Below are positions 1-7,805 of a stretch of DNA of 64,000 bases, piece after piece (position 1 is the first letter of the stretch; each line of letters starts with the position of its first letter). A program made the position numbers and the translations under genes. Location of the stretch: positions 62,001-126,000 of the forward strand of contig NZ_AEJB01000361.1 of the NCBI RefSeq assembly GCF_000331005.1, written 5' to 3'. Source of the DNA: Streptomyces turgidiscabies Car8 (lineage in GTDB: Bacteria > Actinomycetota > Actinomycetes > Streptomycetales > Streptomycetaceae). The notes below the pieces were generated by a model. That model did not search any database, was not told the DNA's origin, and worked only from the letters and a program-made list of their open reading frames with translations.

Positions 1-177
1 GGGAACCGGCTCCGCGCCGACGATACGTCCGGCGACTGGCCCTACCTGCCGTACACGTCGGCGACTTCCGGCGAACCCCACGAGAGCGTCGAGCTGACGG
101 CGGTGCCGTACTACGCCTGGGCCAACCGCGAGCCGGGCGCCATGCGGGTCTGGCTGCCGCTGGCCGCCCGCGGGTAG
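1..177 (+). CDS. C-terminus of a GH127 beta-L-arabinofuranosidase (partial)
   Basis: The window opens inside a gene; the last 58 codons run in frame 1 to a TAG at 175-177. The tail reads LTAVPYYAWANREPG followed by MRVWLP, the conserved C-terminal signature of the GH127 (former DUF1680) family, which removes beta-L-arabinofuranosyl units from plant glycans such as extensin-type arabinosides. The catalytic barrel lies outside the window, so activity cannot be judged. The gene sits immediately before a LacI regulator and a cluster of plant-glycoside enzymes, which fits a role in plant-glycan use. A short fragment limits certainty, but the signature is distinctive. Confidence 0.75.
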   Translation, partial: GNRLRADDTSGDWPYLPYTSATSGEPHESVELTAVPYYAWANREPGAMRVWLPLAARG

Positions 178-203
178 ACGTCGGCGCGGTCAACATGCCC
201 GCA

Positions 204-215
204 GTAATCGTTTAC
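204..215. promoter_or_regulatory. Candidate LacI-family operator
   Basis: GTAATCGTTTAC is a 12-bp imperfect palindrome (10 of 12 positions symmetric) with a central CG, the form expected of LacI/GalR-family operators. It lies 67 bases upstream of the LacI-type gene that starts at 282 and just after the GH127 stop, so autoregulation is plausible. Assignment is by sequence symmetry and position only. Confidence 0.4.
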
Positions 216-281
216 CAAGATTCGGGAACCGGTCGCACCCTTCTGTGTCCGCGAGGATGCTCAGTGCAGTAACGTCAAGGT

Positions 282-1400
282 GTGACAGCGAACGGAAACG
301 GTTCTCCCCCAACGCCCGCCTCCCAGGCTTCTAGGCGTCGGCGCAAGAACCAGGCAGGTGAAGAGCGCCCCAGCACGATTCGCGATGTCGCCGAACGGGC
401 GGGGGTGTCGGTAGCAACCGTTTCCAGGGCCCTGGCCGGCAACTATCCCGTGTCGGCCGCCACCCGGGAGCGCATCATGGCTGCCGTGGAGTCGCTGCAC
501 TACGTGGTGAACGTCCACGCCAAAGCCCTCTCCGGTCGGGTGGCCGGTCCCGTCGCACTGGTCCTGCGGGACATCACCGGGCCGTCGCTGGCCCATGTCG
601 CCGCCGGGGTCGAGCAGGAGGCGGCCCTGCGGGGCCGGCTGAGCCTGGTCTGCGCCACTCACGGAGACACTGCCCGCGAGGACGACCTGGTGCAGTTGAT
701 GCGCGAGCAGCACGCGGCCGCGGTGGTCCTCGTCGGCGGGGCAGTGCAGGACGAGGTCTACTTCCAGCGCATGACCGAGTACGCGCGCGCCCTGGACGCC
801 GCCGGGTCACGTCTGGTCCTGGTCGGCCGCCCGCCCCTGCCCGGGCATCACCCAGTCACCGTCGTGGACTACGACAACCGCGGAGGCGCCTTCCAGGCCG
901 CAGACCATCTGTTCGTCCAAGGCCACCGGCGCGTCCTCTTCCTGGGCGGCGACCCACAACTCAGTACGGGGGCGCAACGGAGGGAGGGCTACCTCCACGC
1001 CCTGCGCGCGCACGGCGTGGAGTACGCGGAAGAACTGGACGTCCCCGGTCCGTACACCCGCGTCTCCGGCTACCAGCGCACGAGGGACGCGCTGAAGGCG
1101 GGGGTCGATTTCACGGGCGTCCTCGCGGGGACGGACATGGTGGCCCTCGGTGCGTTGGCCGCGCTCCGCGACGCCGGCCTGAACGTCCCCCGGGACATCT
1201 CCCTGGTGGGCTTCGACGACGTCCCCTTCGCCTCGGACCTGACCCCGTCGCTCACGTCGGTCCGGGTGCCGTACGAGGATCTCGGCAGAACAGCGGTCCG
1301 GCTCGCCCTGGAGCACAGCGAACGCATCAGCGGCGACGACCATGTCGTCCTCAGTACGCAACTGGTGATCCGTCAGTCCGTACGCCGCCCCCGTCCGTAA
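282..1400 (+). CDS. LacI/GalR-family transcriptional regulator
   Basis: This 372-residue protein starts at GTG 282. After about 30 basic residues comes a LacI helix-turn-helix (residues about 32-85: TIRDVAERAG, VATVSRAL, hinge helix around HAKALSGR). A periplasmic-binding-protein-like effector domain follows (about 90-365), with family motifs such as GHRRVLFLGG, ISLVGFDD and LTSVRVPY. Such proteins repress sugar-use operons and release DNA on binding a sugar or sugar derivative. A palindromic operator candidate lies at 204-215. The neighbours are a GH127 gene upstream and the convergent GH10 gene downstream, so the effector may be a plant-derived sugar; the actual ligand cannot be read from sequence. 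Confidence 0.9.
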   Translation: MTANGNGSPPTPASQASRRRRKNQAGEERPSTIRDVAERAGVSVATVSRALAGNYPVSAATRERIMAAVESLHYVVNVHAKALSGRVAGPVALVLRDITGPSLAHVAAGVEQEAALRGRLSLVCATHGDTAREDDLVQLMREQHAAAVVLVGGAVQDEVYFQRMTEYARALDAAGSRLVLVGRPPLPGHHPVTVVDYDNRGGAFQAADHLFVQGHRRVLFLGGDPQLSTGAQRREGYLHALRAHGVEYAEELDVPGPYTRVSGYQRTRDALKAGVDFTGVLAGTDMVALGALAALRDAGLNVPRDISLVGFDDVPFASDLTPSLTSVRVPYEDLGRTAVRLALEHSERISGDDHVVLSTQLVIRQSVRRPRP

Positions 1401-1767
1401 GGCCGTTGAGACTCCTCGTCCGTTCGGTCGGGAACCCTGGACGGCGGGAACAACTCCGCAGATCCCGCCCTGGGTCACTCCGCCCCCGCCAGGGCAATAT
1501 CACCCAGTCCCGCAGTCCTCTTGGCAACCTCCCACTTCGTTCATACCGACTTCCACTCCAGAAAGAGGCCCGCAGCGGTGTACTCCCGCAGCCCGGACCA
1601 CCACCCATCCACAATAGCGAGGGCAACGACCAACGCAGCACTTCGTGCGCAAGTCGCAGCCGGGGCGAGTGCAAACCCTCCGTCAACGCATTGGGTGCCC
1701 GTGTCTCCAGCCTGCCGGTGGCCCTTCGTCCTCTCACCCGGCGGAGGAGTTGGACAGCACGCGACGC
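1401..1767. other. Intergenic region without a recognisable gene
   Basis: No frame on either strand shows a coherent domain, ribosome site or coding bias. It separates the rightward LacI gene from the leftward GH10 gene, whose terminator lies at its right edge. Confidence 0.5.
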
Positions 1768-1807
1768 AGACGCCCGGCGCACCCTGTCGTGAGCGCGCCG
1801 GGCGTCT
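1768..1807 (-). terminator. Strong hairpin downstream of the GH10 gene
   Basis: AGACGCCCGGCGC (1768-1780) pairs perfectly with GCGCCGGGCGTCT (1795-1807): a 13-bp stem and 14-base loop beginning 38 bases past the GH10 stop on the minus strand. No T-run follows, as is common for Streptomyces terminators. It also lies downstream of the converging LacI gene and could act on both. Confidence 0.65.
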
Positions 1808-1844
1808 ATCCCCCGTTTGACCGTAGACGAGAAACTACTTGACG

Positions 1845-3452
1845 TCAGGCGACCGTCACGTCCACGGGATCCGATTCGGTCGATCCCCTCGCGTTGGTAA
1901 GGACGACCTTCAGGCTGTGCTTGCCCTTCGGAACCCCGGACAGAGCTACCTGAGGCGACTGTGCGTTCGGCGAATCGGCGGCCAGCTGGCCCTCACCGAC
2001 GACTGCCCCGTCGAGGTAGAAGGTGTACGAGGTGGCGTTGGTGCCCCACCACAGGTTCGCGGTGGCGGTGAAGGTGCCGTCCTTGTCCCAGTTGTCGTGG
2101 CTGACCACGGGCTTGCCCGGGGCGGCATCCGTGACCGTGACAGTCGTGGTGTTCGTGGACGTGGTGCCCTTCGAGTTGATCAGTTCGGCCCGGTACGCGT
2201 AGGTGCCGTTGGGCCTGTCCTTGAATTCGGTCACGACTGACTGCGAGGTGCCGCTGACTGTCGTGGGCACCCGCGCGGCGACGAGCTTGTCGTTCTCGTA
2301 AAGACGGAAGAAGCTGCCTGGCGTGCCGTGCCAAAGGTTCATCTTCACGCTGTAGTTGCCGTCATGGAGGCCGTGGGTCCACCCGCTGGTGTTCGACAGG
2401 GTGCCGGCGCCAGCAGCCGAGGAAGCGGAGACGAAGTTCCGCAGAGCGTCGCGCGTGGCGTAGTACGCGGGCTTGGGGTTGTACTCCTCGTCGAACATGA
2501 GGGGCTTCGCGCCCGGCAGCCACGTGTAGGCGTGCTTGTCGGTGAAGCCCCAGAAGCTGATGTCCCGGATTCCGGCCGCCAGCGCCTCGGCCATGACGTC
2601 CCCGTAGATCTGCGTCTGCTGATCCACGTCGTAGGTGTGCACGTCGAGTTCGGTGATCGCGACTTCGAGTCCGAGCTTCTGGTAGGACTTCGTCATCTCT
2701 GTGATGACTCCGGGCTCGGGACCCGCCTGTGTCTCGTGCATCTCGAAGCCCACCCCGTCGATGGGCACACCGTCGGCGACCATGCCGGCCACTAGGTCGT
2801 AGAGCTCCTGGCGCTTCGCCGGGTAGAACTCCACCAACGCCTCGTTGATGAACAGCTTCGCCTCGGGGTCAGCGGCGTGCGCGATCCGGAACGCTTCCGC
2901 GATGTAGTCCTCGCCGAGCACCTCGTAGAAGTGGTTCGGCGCGAGGCCGGTGCCGCCGAAGGTGGAGAACGGCTCGGTCATCACGTCCCACCGGTCCATC
3001 TTTCCGGCGTAGCGGTCCATGATCGTGTTGAAGTGAGTCTTCATGACCGCGCGCAACTCGTCCGGGTCGGTGACGTCGGTCACGTATTCCGGGTTGCAGC
3101 ACTGGGAGATGAGCCCGTGTCCCTTGACTACCATGTCGTTGTCTTCAACGAAGTCGACGAGCCGGTCGAGGCCCCCGAACTCGAAGTCGCCCTCCGTGGG
3201 CTGGACGAATTTCCACTTCAGCTCGTTCTCGGGAGACAAGCTGTTGAACTGTTCCGCCAGCACCTCGCCGAACTTCGGTTCGTCGAGATAGGTGGGGTTG
3301 GTCGCCCCCGAGCCGATGAGGATTCCCTCCTTCGCTGCCAGTTCGCGGAGGGTCGCGTCTGAATCAGCTGAGGCGCCGGTGGTGGGGAGGGCCACGGTCA
3401 AGAGCCCTATGGTGACAGTTGCGAGCGCCGCGCCGATGCGGTGCATTCTCAT
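1845..3452 (-). CDS. tomA: Secreted GH10 glycoside hydrolase, tomatinase-like, with two C-terminal Ig-like modules
   Basis: This 535-residue protein starts at ATG 3452, behind an AGGAAAG ribosome site and before a clear signal peptide (cleavage near ASA-DSD, residue 29). Residues about 32-340 form a GH10 barrel. The acid/base is E160 in WDVMTEP and the nucleophile is E268 in ITELD; SFWGFTDKHAYTW is the family C-terminal motif. Two tandem chitinase-A-N-like beta-sandwich modules follow (about 350-440 and 447-535). Size and layout match the actinobacterial GH10 tomatinase of Clavibacter and scab-causing Streptomyces, which releases the sugar chain of alpha-tomatine. Oddities support a non-xylanase substrate: the Asn normally before the acid/base is Thr159, and the usual VWH motif of xylanases is replaced (GHGLISQ). 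The gene follows the GH1 gene at 3611-5044 by 158 bases in the same direction. Family call firm; tomatinase activity inferred. Confidence 0.72.
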   Translation of the reverse strand: MRMHRIGAALATVTIGLLTVALPTTGASADSDATLRELAAKEGILIGSGATNPTYLDEPKFGEVLAEQFNSLSPENELKWKFVQPTEGDFEFGGLDRLVDFVEDNDMVVKGHGLISQCCNPEYVTDVTDPDELRAVMKTHFNTIMDRYAGKMDRWDVMTEPFSTFGGTGLAPNHFYEVLGEDYIAEAFRIAHAADPEAKLFINEALVEFYPAKRQELYDLVAGMVADGVPIDGVGFEMHETQAGPEPGVITEMTKSYQKLGLEVAITELDVHTYDVDQQTQIYGDVMAEALAAGIRDISFWGFTDKHAYTWLPGAKPLMFDEEYNPKPAYYATRDALRNFVSASSAAGAGTLSNTSGWTHGLHDGNYSVKMNLWHGTPGSFFRLYENDKLVAARVPTTVSGTSQSVVTEFKDRPNGTYAYRAELINSKGTTSTNTTTVTVTDAAPGKPVVSHDNWDKDGTFTATANLWWGTNATSYTFYLDGAVVGEGQLAADSPNAQSPQVALSGVPKGKHSLKVVLTNARGSTESDPVDVTVA

Positions 3453-3610
3453 TGAATGGTGTCTCGCTTTCCTGTTGAAGGATGGTCCGAGGGCACGCTG
3501 CGGTATCCGGACGACGTGGACCGTACGCTGTCTCCCGGCGGCCCACGAACGCGGCTCGGCCCGAGACCGCCTCTGCGGGTGTGCAGAATGCGGAAATTGA
3601 GGGTGGTCGC

Positions 3611-5044
3611 TCAGCGGCCGGCGAGGGCCGGGACGACCTTCGTGGCACACAATTCCGCGAACCAGTGCGCGCTCAGTTTCGGAATGCGCTCGTGGGTGTC
3701 GTAGTCGACCCGGATGATGCCGAACCGCGGGCCGTATCCCATGACCCATTCGAAGTTGTCGAGCAGCGACCACACGAGGTACCCGACAACGCGGGCGCCC
3801 CTCTCGCGAGCACGATGAGCCGCCGTGACGTGATCGATGAGGAACTGTGTTCGGTCGCGGTCGACGACCACGCGCCGGCCACCCGAGTCGTCGACCACGT
3901 CCTCGAAGGCCGCGCCGTTCTCCATCACCATGATCGGCAGTTCGGGGAACTCCTTGGAAAGGGCGACCAGATGATCCTCGAGGCCTCGTGGTTCGATCCC
4001 CCAGTCCATCACCGTTCGCGCCAGCTCGTCGCGGCGGACGAACTCGATGCGCTCCGAGCCCGGGAAGGGCGTGCCGCCGGAGCTTTCGGCGCTGGGGTCG
4101 AAGTCCTGATTCAGACGTACGTGCATGACCTCGTAGTAGTTGACGCCGAGCAGGTCGATGGGCTGGTGGCAGATCTCCAAGTCGCCCGGCAGAACGAAGC
4201 TCCAGTCGGTGAAAGCCCGGGTGTCTTGCAGCAGATCGGCCGGATAGTTCCCGCGGAGCATGGGCCCTGTGAACACGCGGTTGGCCACAGCGTCGAACCG
4301 ACGCGCGGCTTCGGCGTCCTCGGGGGTCTCGGCTTCGATGCGGAAGATGTTGAGCACCACGGAAATCTGTGCTTCGGCATTGGTCACGGTGCGCCGCAGT
4401 GCTGCCACCGCGAGTCCGTGGGAAAGGTTGAGGTGGTGCGCAGCCTTGAGCGCATCTGCATGGCTCTTACCGCCAGGCGCGAACACGCCATTGCCGTACC
4501 CGGCGAAGGAGTTGTTCCACGGCTCGTTGTGGGTTGACCAGACGGCGACCCGGTCCCCGAGGGCCGCCCCCACGATCTCCGCGTACTTCTCGAAGGCGAA
4601 TGCGGTTTCCCGCCCTCGCCAGCCGCCGTAGCGATCCTCCAATGCCTGCGGGAGGTCCCAGTGGTTGAGCGTCACGATCGGCTTGATGCCGCGTGCGAGC
4701 AGTCCGTCGACGAGGCGCGAGTAGAACTCCAGACCCTCCGGATTCGCTTCGCCCTCGCCCGTGGGCATCACGCGCGGCCAGGAGATGGAGAACCGGTAGG
4801 CGTCGAGGTGGAGCGAGGCCATCAGGTCGAGATCGACCTCGACGCGGTGATAGTGGTCCGCGGCGACGTCCCCGGTCGCCCCCTCAGCAGTCTTCCCCGG
4901 GGCGTGGCTGAACGTGTCCCAGATGGACGAGCCTCGACCGCCCTCCCTCGCGCCACCCTCGATCTGGTACGCGGCGGTCGCGGCGCCGAGGATGAAGTCG
5001 GGCGGGAACGCCAAGTGCCCGCGGTCGATGGAGTCGCGATACAT
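3611..5044 (-). CDS. GH1 beta-glucosidase (cytoplasmic)
   Basis: The 477-residue product is a full-length family 1 glycosidase of clan GH-A. FPPDFILGAATAAYQIEG opens the barrel, the acid/base is E174 in THNEPW, the nucleophile is E375 in MVMENG, and the C-terminal SLLDNFEW motif is intact. No signal peptide is present, so it acts on imported beta-linked glucosides or galactosides. It is the first gene of a likely two-gene transcript with the secreted tomatinase-like GH10 enzyme. It stands divergent from the LacI gene at 5363, which is a natural candidate to control it. The likely substrate is the oligosaccharide freed outside the cell, but specificity between glucosyl and galactosyl units cannot be read here. 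Confidence 0.92.
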   Translation of the reverse strand: MYRDSIDRGHLAFPPDFILGAATAAYQIEGGAREGGRGSSIWDTFSHAPGKTAEGATGDVAADHYHRVEVDLDLMASLHLDAYRFSISWPRVMPTGEGEANPEGLEFYSRLVDGLLARGIKPIVTLNHWDLPQALEDRYGGWRGRETAFAFEKYAEIVGAALGDRVAVWSTHNEPWNNSFAGYGNGVFAPGGKSHADALKAAHHLNLSHGLAVAALRRTVTNAEAQISVVLNIFRIEAETPEDAEAARRFDAVANRVFTGPMLRGNYPADLLQDTRAFTDWSFVLPGDLEICHQPIDLLGVNYYEVMHVRLNQDFDPSAESSGGTPFPGSERIEFVRRDELARTVMDWGIEPRGLEDHLVALSKEFPELPIMVMENGAAFEDVVDDSGGRRVVVDRDRTQFLIDHVTAAHRARERGARVVGYLVWSLLDNFEWVMGYGPRFGIIRVDYDTHERIPKLSAHWFAELCATKVVPALAGR

Positions 5045-5362
5045 GGATCAGCCTCTCTGGTGACGTGGCGCCAAAACCTATCACCTGAACTGTTATCGGC
5101 ACAGGGTTGCGTCAAGGCGAACTGCGACTTCACATTCGCGATGACTTCCGCTGCCGAACATCCACGTTGACCTGAGGGGAAGACGGCGATCGACTCACGA
5201 TGGGCGTGCTTCTGCAGGGATCGACCAATCGGCGCACTTCGGACCAAGCCGTTTCGCCGTCACGGCAGTTGCGGGTGCGTACGGCAACGACGGCAGCCGA
5301 CGAGGCGCTTGCCAACGCTGACCAGCGCAGGGCTGCCTGAACGCCACAGGTCCTGACCGACC
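5045..5362. promoter_or_regulatory. Divergent intergenic region of the GH1-GH10 operon and LacI gene
   Basis: This 318-base stretch must hold the promoter for the leftward GH1-GH10 pair. The segment at 5079-5100 contains TCACCTGA (5081-5088), whose reverse complement TCAGGTGA recurs at 7614-7621 in the promoter of the sugar-binding-protein operon; the flanking AACTGT is shared too. No perfect LacI-type palindrome was found. No gene is evident. Confidence 0.35.
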
Positions 5363-6457
5363 ATGGCCGGTGTCGGTGCGGTCCCTGGGCTGGTGCCGTC
5401 AGGCAGAGCGCCCCAGGTCGGGCGTAAGGTGGCCGTCGGGTTGCGGCTGGACGGCTCCGGCAGCCGGCGCTTGGAGGGTCTCGGTGGTGCGTCGCGGGTG
5501 ACGAGCGCGGATGTCGCGCGGGAGTCAGGCGTGTCGCGGTCAACGGTGAGCTTCGTACTCAACTACGTGCCGAAACAGACCATCCCGGAAGCGACGCGAC
5601 AGAAGGTTCTGGCGGCTGCCGAGCGGTTGGGTTACACCCCGAACGGGCCCACGCAGGCACTGTCGCGAGGACGCGGCAGCACTGTGCTGCTGCGCCTGCC
5701 GGACTTTCCGCCCAGCTCGATCGTCGCCGAGCTCGATCGGGGATTGGCCTCGCAAGGATTGATGCTGGTGACCCATACGGCCAGCCCGGGCCGCCAGCCG
5801 GCTCTATCGCTGGCCGCCCCGGTCGCGGTACCGGGACTGACCCCCTTCGACGCAAGGCAAGTCGTCGCATTTCAGGCACGCGGCGCCCGGGTGGTACTGC
5901 CAGGACCCGACGACCCGCCGCCTCCCCGTGACGACGCGGGCCGCGTCGTCGGCGCGGCCCAGGCGACCCACTTGGCCTGGCGCGGCACCGTCCGCATCGG
6001 CTACGTCCACCCCGCCGATCCCCGGCTCGGACCGATGTCCGACCGGCGCCACGCGGGCGCCGACGAAACAGCGCGCCGGCTCGGCCTGCCTATGGTGCCC
6101 TCGCGTCGCATGCCCGACGACGGGGACTTCACGCCGATACTGCGCAGTTGGCCGGCACAAGCGCCCGTCACCGCGATCGCCGCGTTCAACGACGACGTCG
6201 CCCTGGCGATCTTGAACGCCGCGTGGGTTCTGGGCGTGGAAGTTCCCTCCGAGCCGGCCGTGATCGGCGCGGACGACATCGCGGCCGCCCGGTACGCCTG
6301 CCCACCGCTGACTACGATCCGCGGCTCCAACAAGCCCTTTGGGGCCATGCTGGCCGGGTGGGTTCTGCAGCGGCTCGACGCCGGCGGAGTCGCGCCCCCC
6401 AGCTCGGACGAACCTCCGGTGTGGACACCGGACATCGTGGCCCGAGCGTCCGCCTGA
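5363..6457 (+). CDS. LacI-family transcriptional regulator
   Basis: The helix-turn-helix reads VTSADVARESGVSRSTVSFV, with the hinge at TQALSRGRG, followed by a degenerate periplasmic-binding-like domain that is shorter than in classical LacI. The same subfamily occurs again at 51704-52711 (VTSSDVAREAGVSRATVSFV), also divergent from a GH1 gene, so the two are paralogous GH1-regulator pairs. The start is uncertain. ATG 5363 would add about 45 non-conserved residues, while a GTG at 5498 begins directly at the DNA-binding domain but lacks a well-placed ribosome site. It is the probable repressor of the divergent GH1-GH10 transcript. Function is inferred from position. Confidence 0.82.
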   Translation: MAGVGAVPGLVPSGRAPQVGRKVAVGLRLDGSGSRRLEGLGGASRVTSADVARESGVSRSTVSFVLNYVPKQTIPEATRQKVLAAAERLGYTPNGPTQALSRGRGSTVLLRLPDFPPSSIVAELDRGLASQGLMLVTHTASPGRQPALSLAAPVAVPGLTPFDARQVVAFQARGARVVLPGPDDPPPPRDDAGRVVGAAQATHLAWRGTVRIGYVHPADPRLGPMSDRRHAGADETARRLGLPMVPSRRMPDDGDFTPILRSWPAQAPVTAIAAFNDDVALAILNAAWVLGVEVPSEPAVIGADDIAAARYACPPLTTIRGSNKPFGAMLAGWVLQRLDAGGVAPPSSDEPPVWTPDIVARASA

Positions 6458-6464
6458 CCGGTTC

Positions 6465-6752
6465 TCCAATGTCGGAGTCTGCAGCCAAGGAGCCCTCACG
6501 GGTGCGGCCACCGTGGCCGTCATACCCGGCGCCACAGAGCCGAAGGTCAAGGCAGTTGTGCTCTTCGGCAACCCCATCCGCGGGTTCCCGACCTACCGTC
6601 AGGTGACCGGCACCTACCAGGCACGCACGCTCGACGACTGCGCGACCGGCGACCCGATCTGTGGCGGCGGGACGGACTCCGCCGCCCACGGCGCCTACTC
6701 CCAACCGCAACACAACGACTCCGCCGCGGAGTTCATTGCGGCACGCATGTGA
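6465..6752 (+). pseudogene. Cutinase remnant (C-terminal part)
   Basis: Directly after the LacI stop, one frame encodes about 95 residues with the hallmarks of a cutinase C-terminal half. VCSQGA carries the nucleophile serine; VKAVVLFGNP, the DDCATGDPICGGG aspartate/cysteine segment, a His in the AHGAY-type motif and AAEFIA follow. The N-terminal half, signal peptide and start codon are missing; the sequence to the left is the LacI gene read in another frame. A deletion has therefore joined the two. Cutinases hydrolyse the plant cuticle polyester, so an ancestral plant-surface enzyme is lost here. Not expected to be functional. Confidence 0.7.
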
Positions 6753-6825
6753 CGCAACATCCACAGTCCGACAACGGATGCGAGTCATGAGCACCGCTGA
6801 GACCGCCGCCTGACGGCCGCTTGCG

Positions 6826-6857
6826 CCTCCGGCTTCGCGCGCGAGCGGAGCCGGAGG
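6826..6857. terminator. Hairpin between the cutinase remnant and the TetR gene
   Basis: CCTCCGGCT (6826-6834) pairs with AGCCGGAGG (6849-6857) around a 14-base GC-rich loop. It lies downstream of the leftward TetR gene (stop at 6890) and could end its transcript. The stem is short and there is no T-run. Confidence 0.4.
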
Positions 6858-6889
6858 TCTTCATCAACCCGGCGGACCGTGAACGACGC

Positions 6890-7537
6890 TCAGTCGGAGT
6901 CGTCGTCGCGGCGGTTGGAGTCGTCCGAAGCCGCCTGCTGCACCCAGTGCGCCCGAGCAGCAGCCACGAGCCGCCAGAAGGCGTCGATGGCCTCGACGAC
7001 ATCCAGGTCGTCCCGGTATCGCCGCTGGATCTGGAGCCCGTCCTGCAGGGCGGTCCCCAGCGTGGCGATCATCTCCGGGCTGATCCCCATCGGGGCACCT
7101 TCGGGCGCCTCAGGGCCGGGGTCGAGCGTGAGTGTCTGGGCTGCCTGGTAGTGCTCGACGAAGTACGGGTGCGCCGGATGATCGCGATCAATCGCCTCGG
7201 CCGAGAGGATGATGTACAGGGACGTCAGTCCCTCGTGCTCCGCGGAGTGACGCGCGACCTCGCGGGACCGCGTAGCGACATCGGTGGCGTGCTGCTCCGA
7301 CAGGTAGTCGGCAACGGACGAATCGCGCAAGTTGAGCACTTCGACCAGGAGTTCTTCCTTGTCGGCGAAGTGGTGGAGAAGCCCTGTCTGTGTCAGGCGC
7401 ATCCGCCTGGCGAGCTCACGCATCGACGAGTGTGCGTATCCGGATTCAGCAAAGAGCTCGGCTGCAGCGGCGACGATCTCCCGGCGGCGCTGGAGCCCCT
7501 TGCGATAGGGCCCCCGAGGCCCGGTGCTTTCCGCCAT
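6890..7537 (-). CDS. TetR-family transcriptional regulator
   Basis: The protein of about 215 residues is taken from ATG 7537, which has a GAAGG ribosome site; an earlier ATG at 7606 would only add a non-conserved leader. An N-terminal TetR helix-turn-helix is clear (GLQRRREIVAAAAELF, MRELARRMRLTQTGLLHHF), then a helical ligand domain. The gene is divergent from the sugar ABC operon starting at 7806, separated by about 270 bases, so it is the likely local repressor of that operon. TetR control of a sugar importer is unusual beside two LacI genes and may mean the inducer is not the sugar itself; an aglycone or saponin is possible. The last point is speculation. Confidence 0.88.
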   Translation of the reverse strand: MAESTGPRGPYRKGLQRRREIVAAAAELFAESGYAHSSMRELARRMRLTQTGLLHHFADKEELLVEVLNLRDSSVADYLSEQHATDVATRSREVARHSAEHEGLTSLYIILSAEAIDRDHPAHPYFVEHYQAAQTLTLDPGPEAPEGAPMGISPEMIATLGTALQDGLQIQRRYRDDLDVVEAIDAFWRLVAAARAHWVQQAASDDSNRRDDDSD

Positions 7538-7805
7538 GCCTTCAACATACAGCGACGCGGCGGCCCGTTTGACCTGGGTGTGGGCGTGACGATGAAAACT
7601 CCACAAAAACTTGTCAGGTGAACTGTGTTACGTGATACTGACGGCCACCGCCACTCCGAGACGACATCTCAGCCGGGGACGCAGCGGCATACACGACGTT
7701 CGGGTGACGGGGTTCGCGCACGTCTCAGGAGCGTGGTGCGGCCGGGGGGGGCGGCTCCTTGCCGCCGCAACATCGCGGCACACCGCCTGGAAATAAGGAG
7801 TACAG
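7538..7805. promoter_or_regulatory. Divergent promoter region of TetR and the sugar ABC operon
   Basis: It contains TCAGGTGAACTGT at 7614-7626, which shares its TCAGGTGA core (opposite strand) with the GH1-GH10 promoter at 5081-5088. The arms GTCAG (7613-7617) and CTGAC (7638-7642) form a spaced inverted repeat around it. The ribosome site of the downstream lipoprotein is AAGGAG at about 7795. A candidate regulator-binding region, not proven. Confidence 0.35.

Noticed and set aside
3453..3773. Longer N-terminal form of the GH10 protein
   Set aside because: The frame is open a further 107 codons upstream, but these are Arg/His-rich, unconserved and would bury the signal peptide; ATG 3452 directly precedes it.
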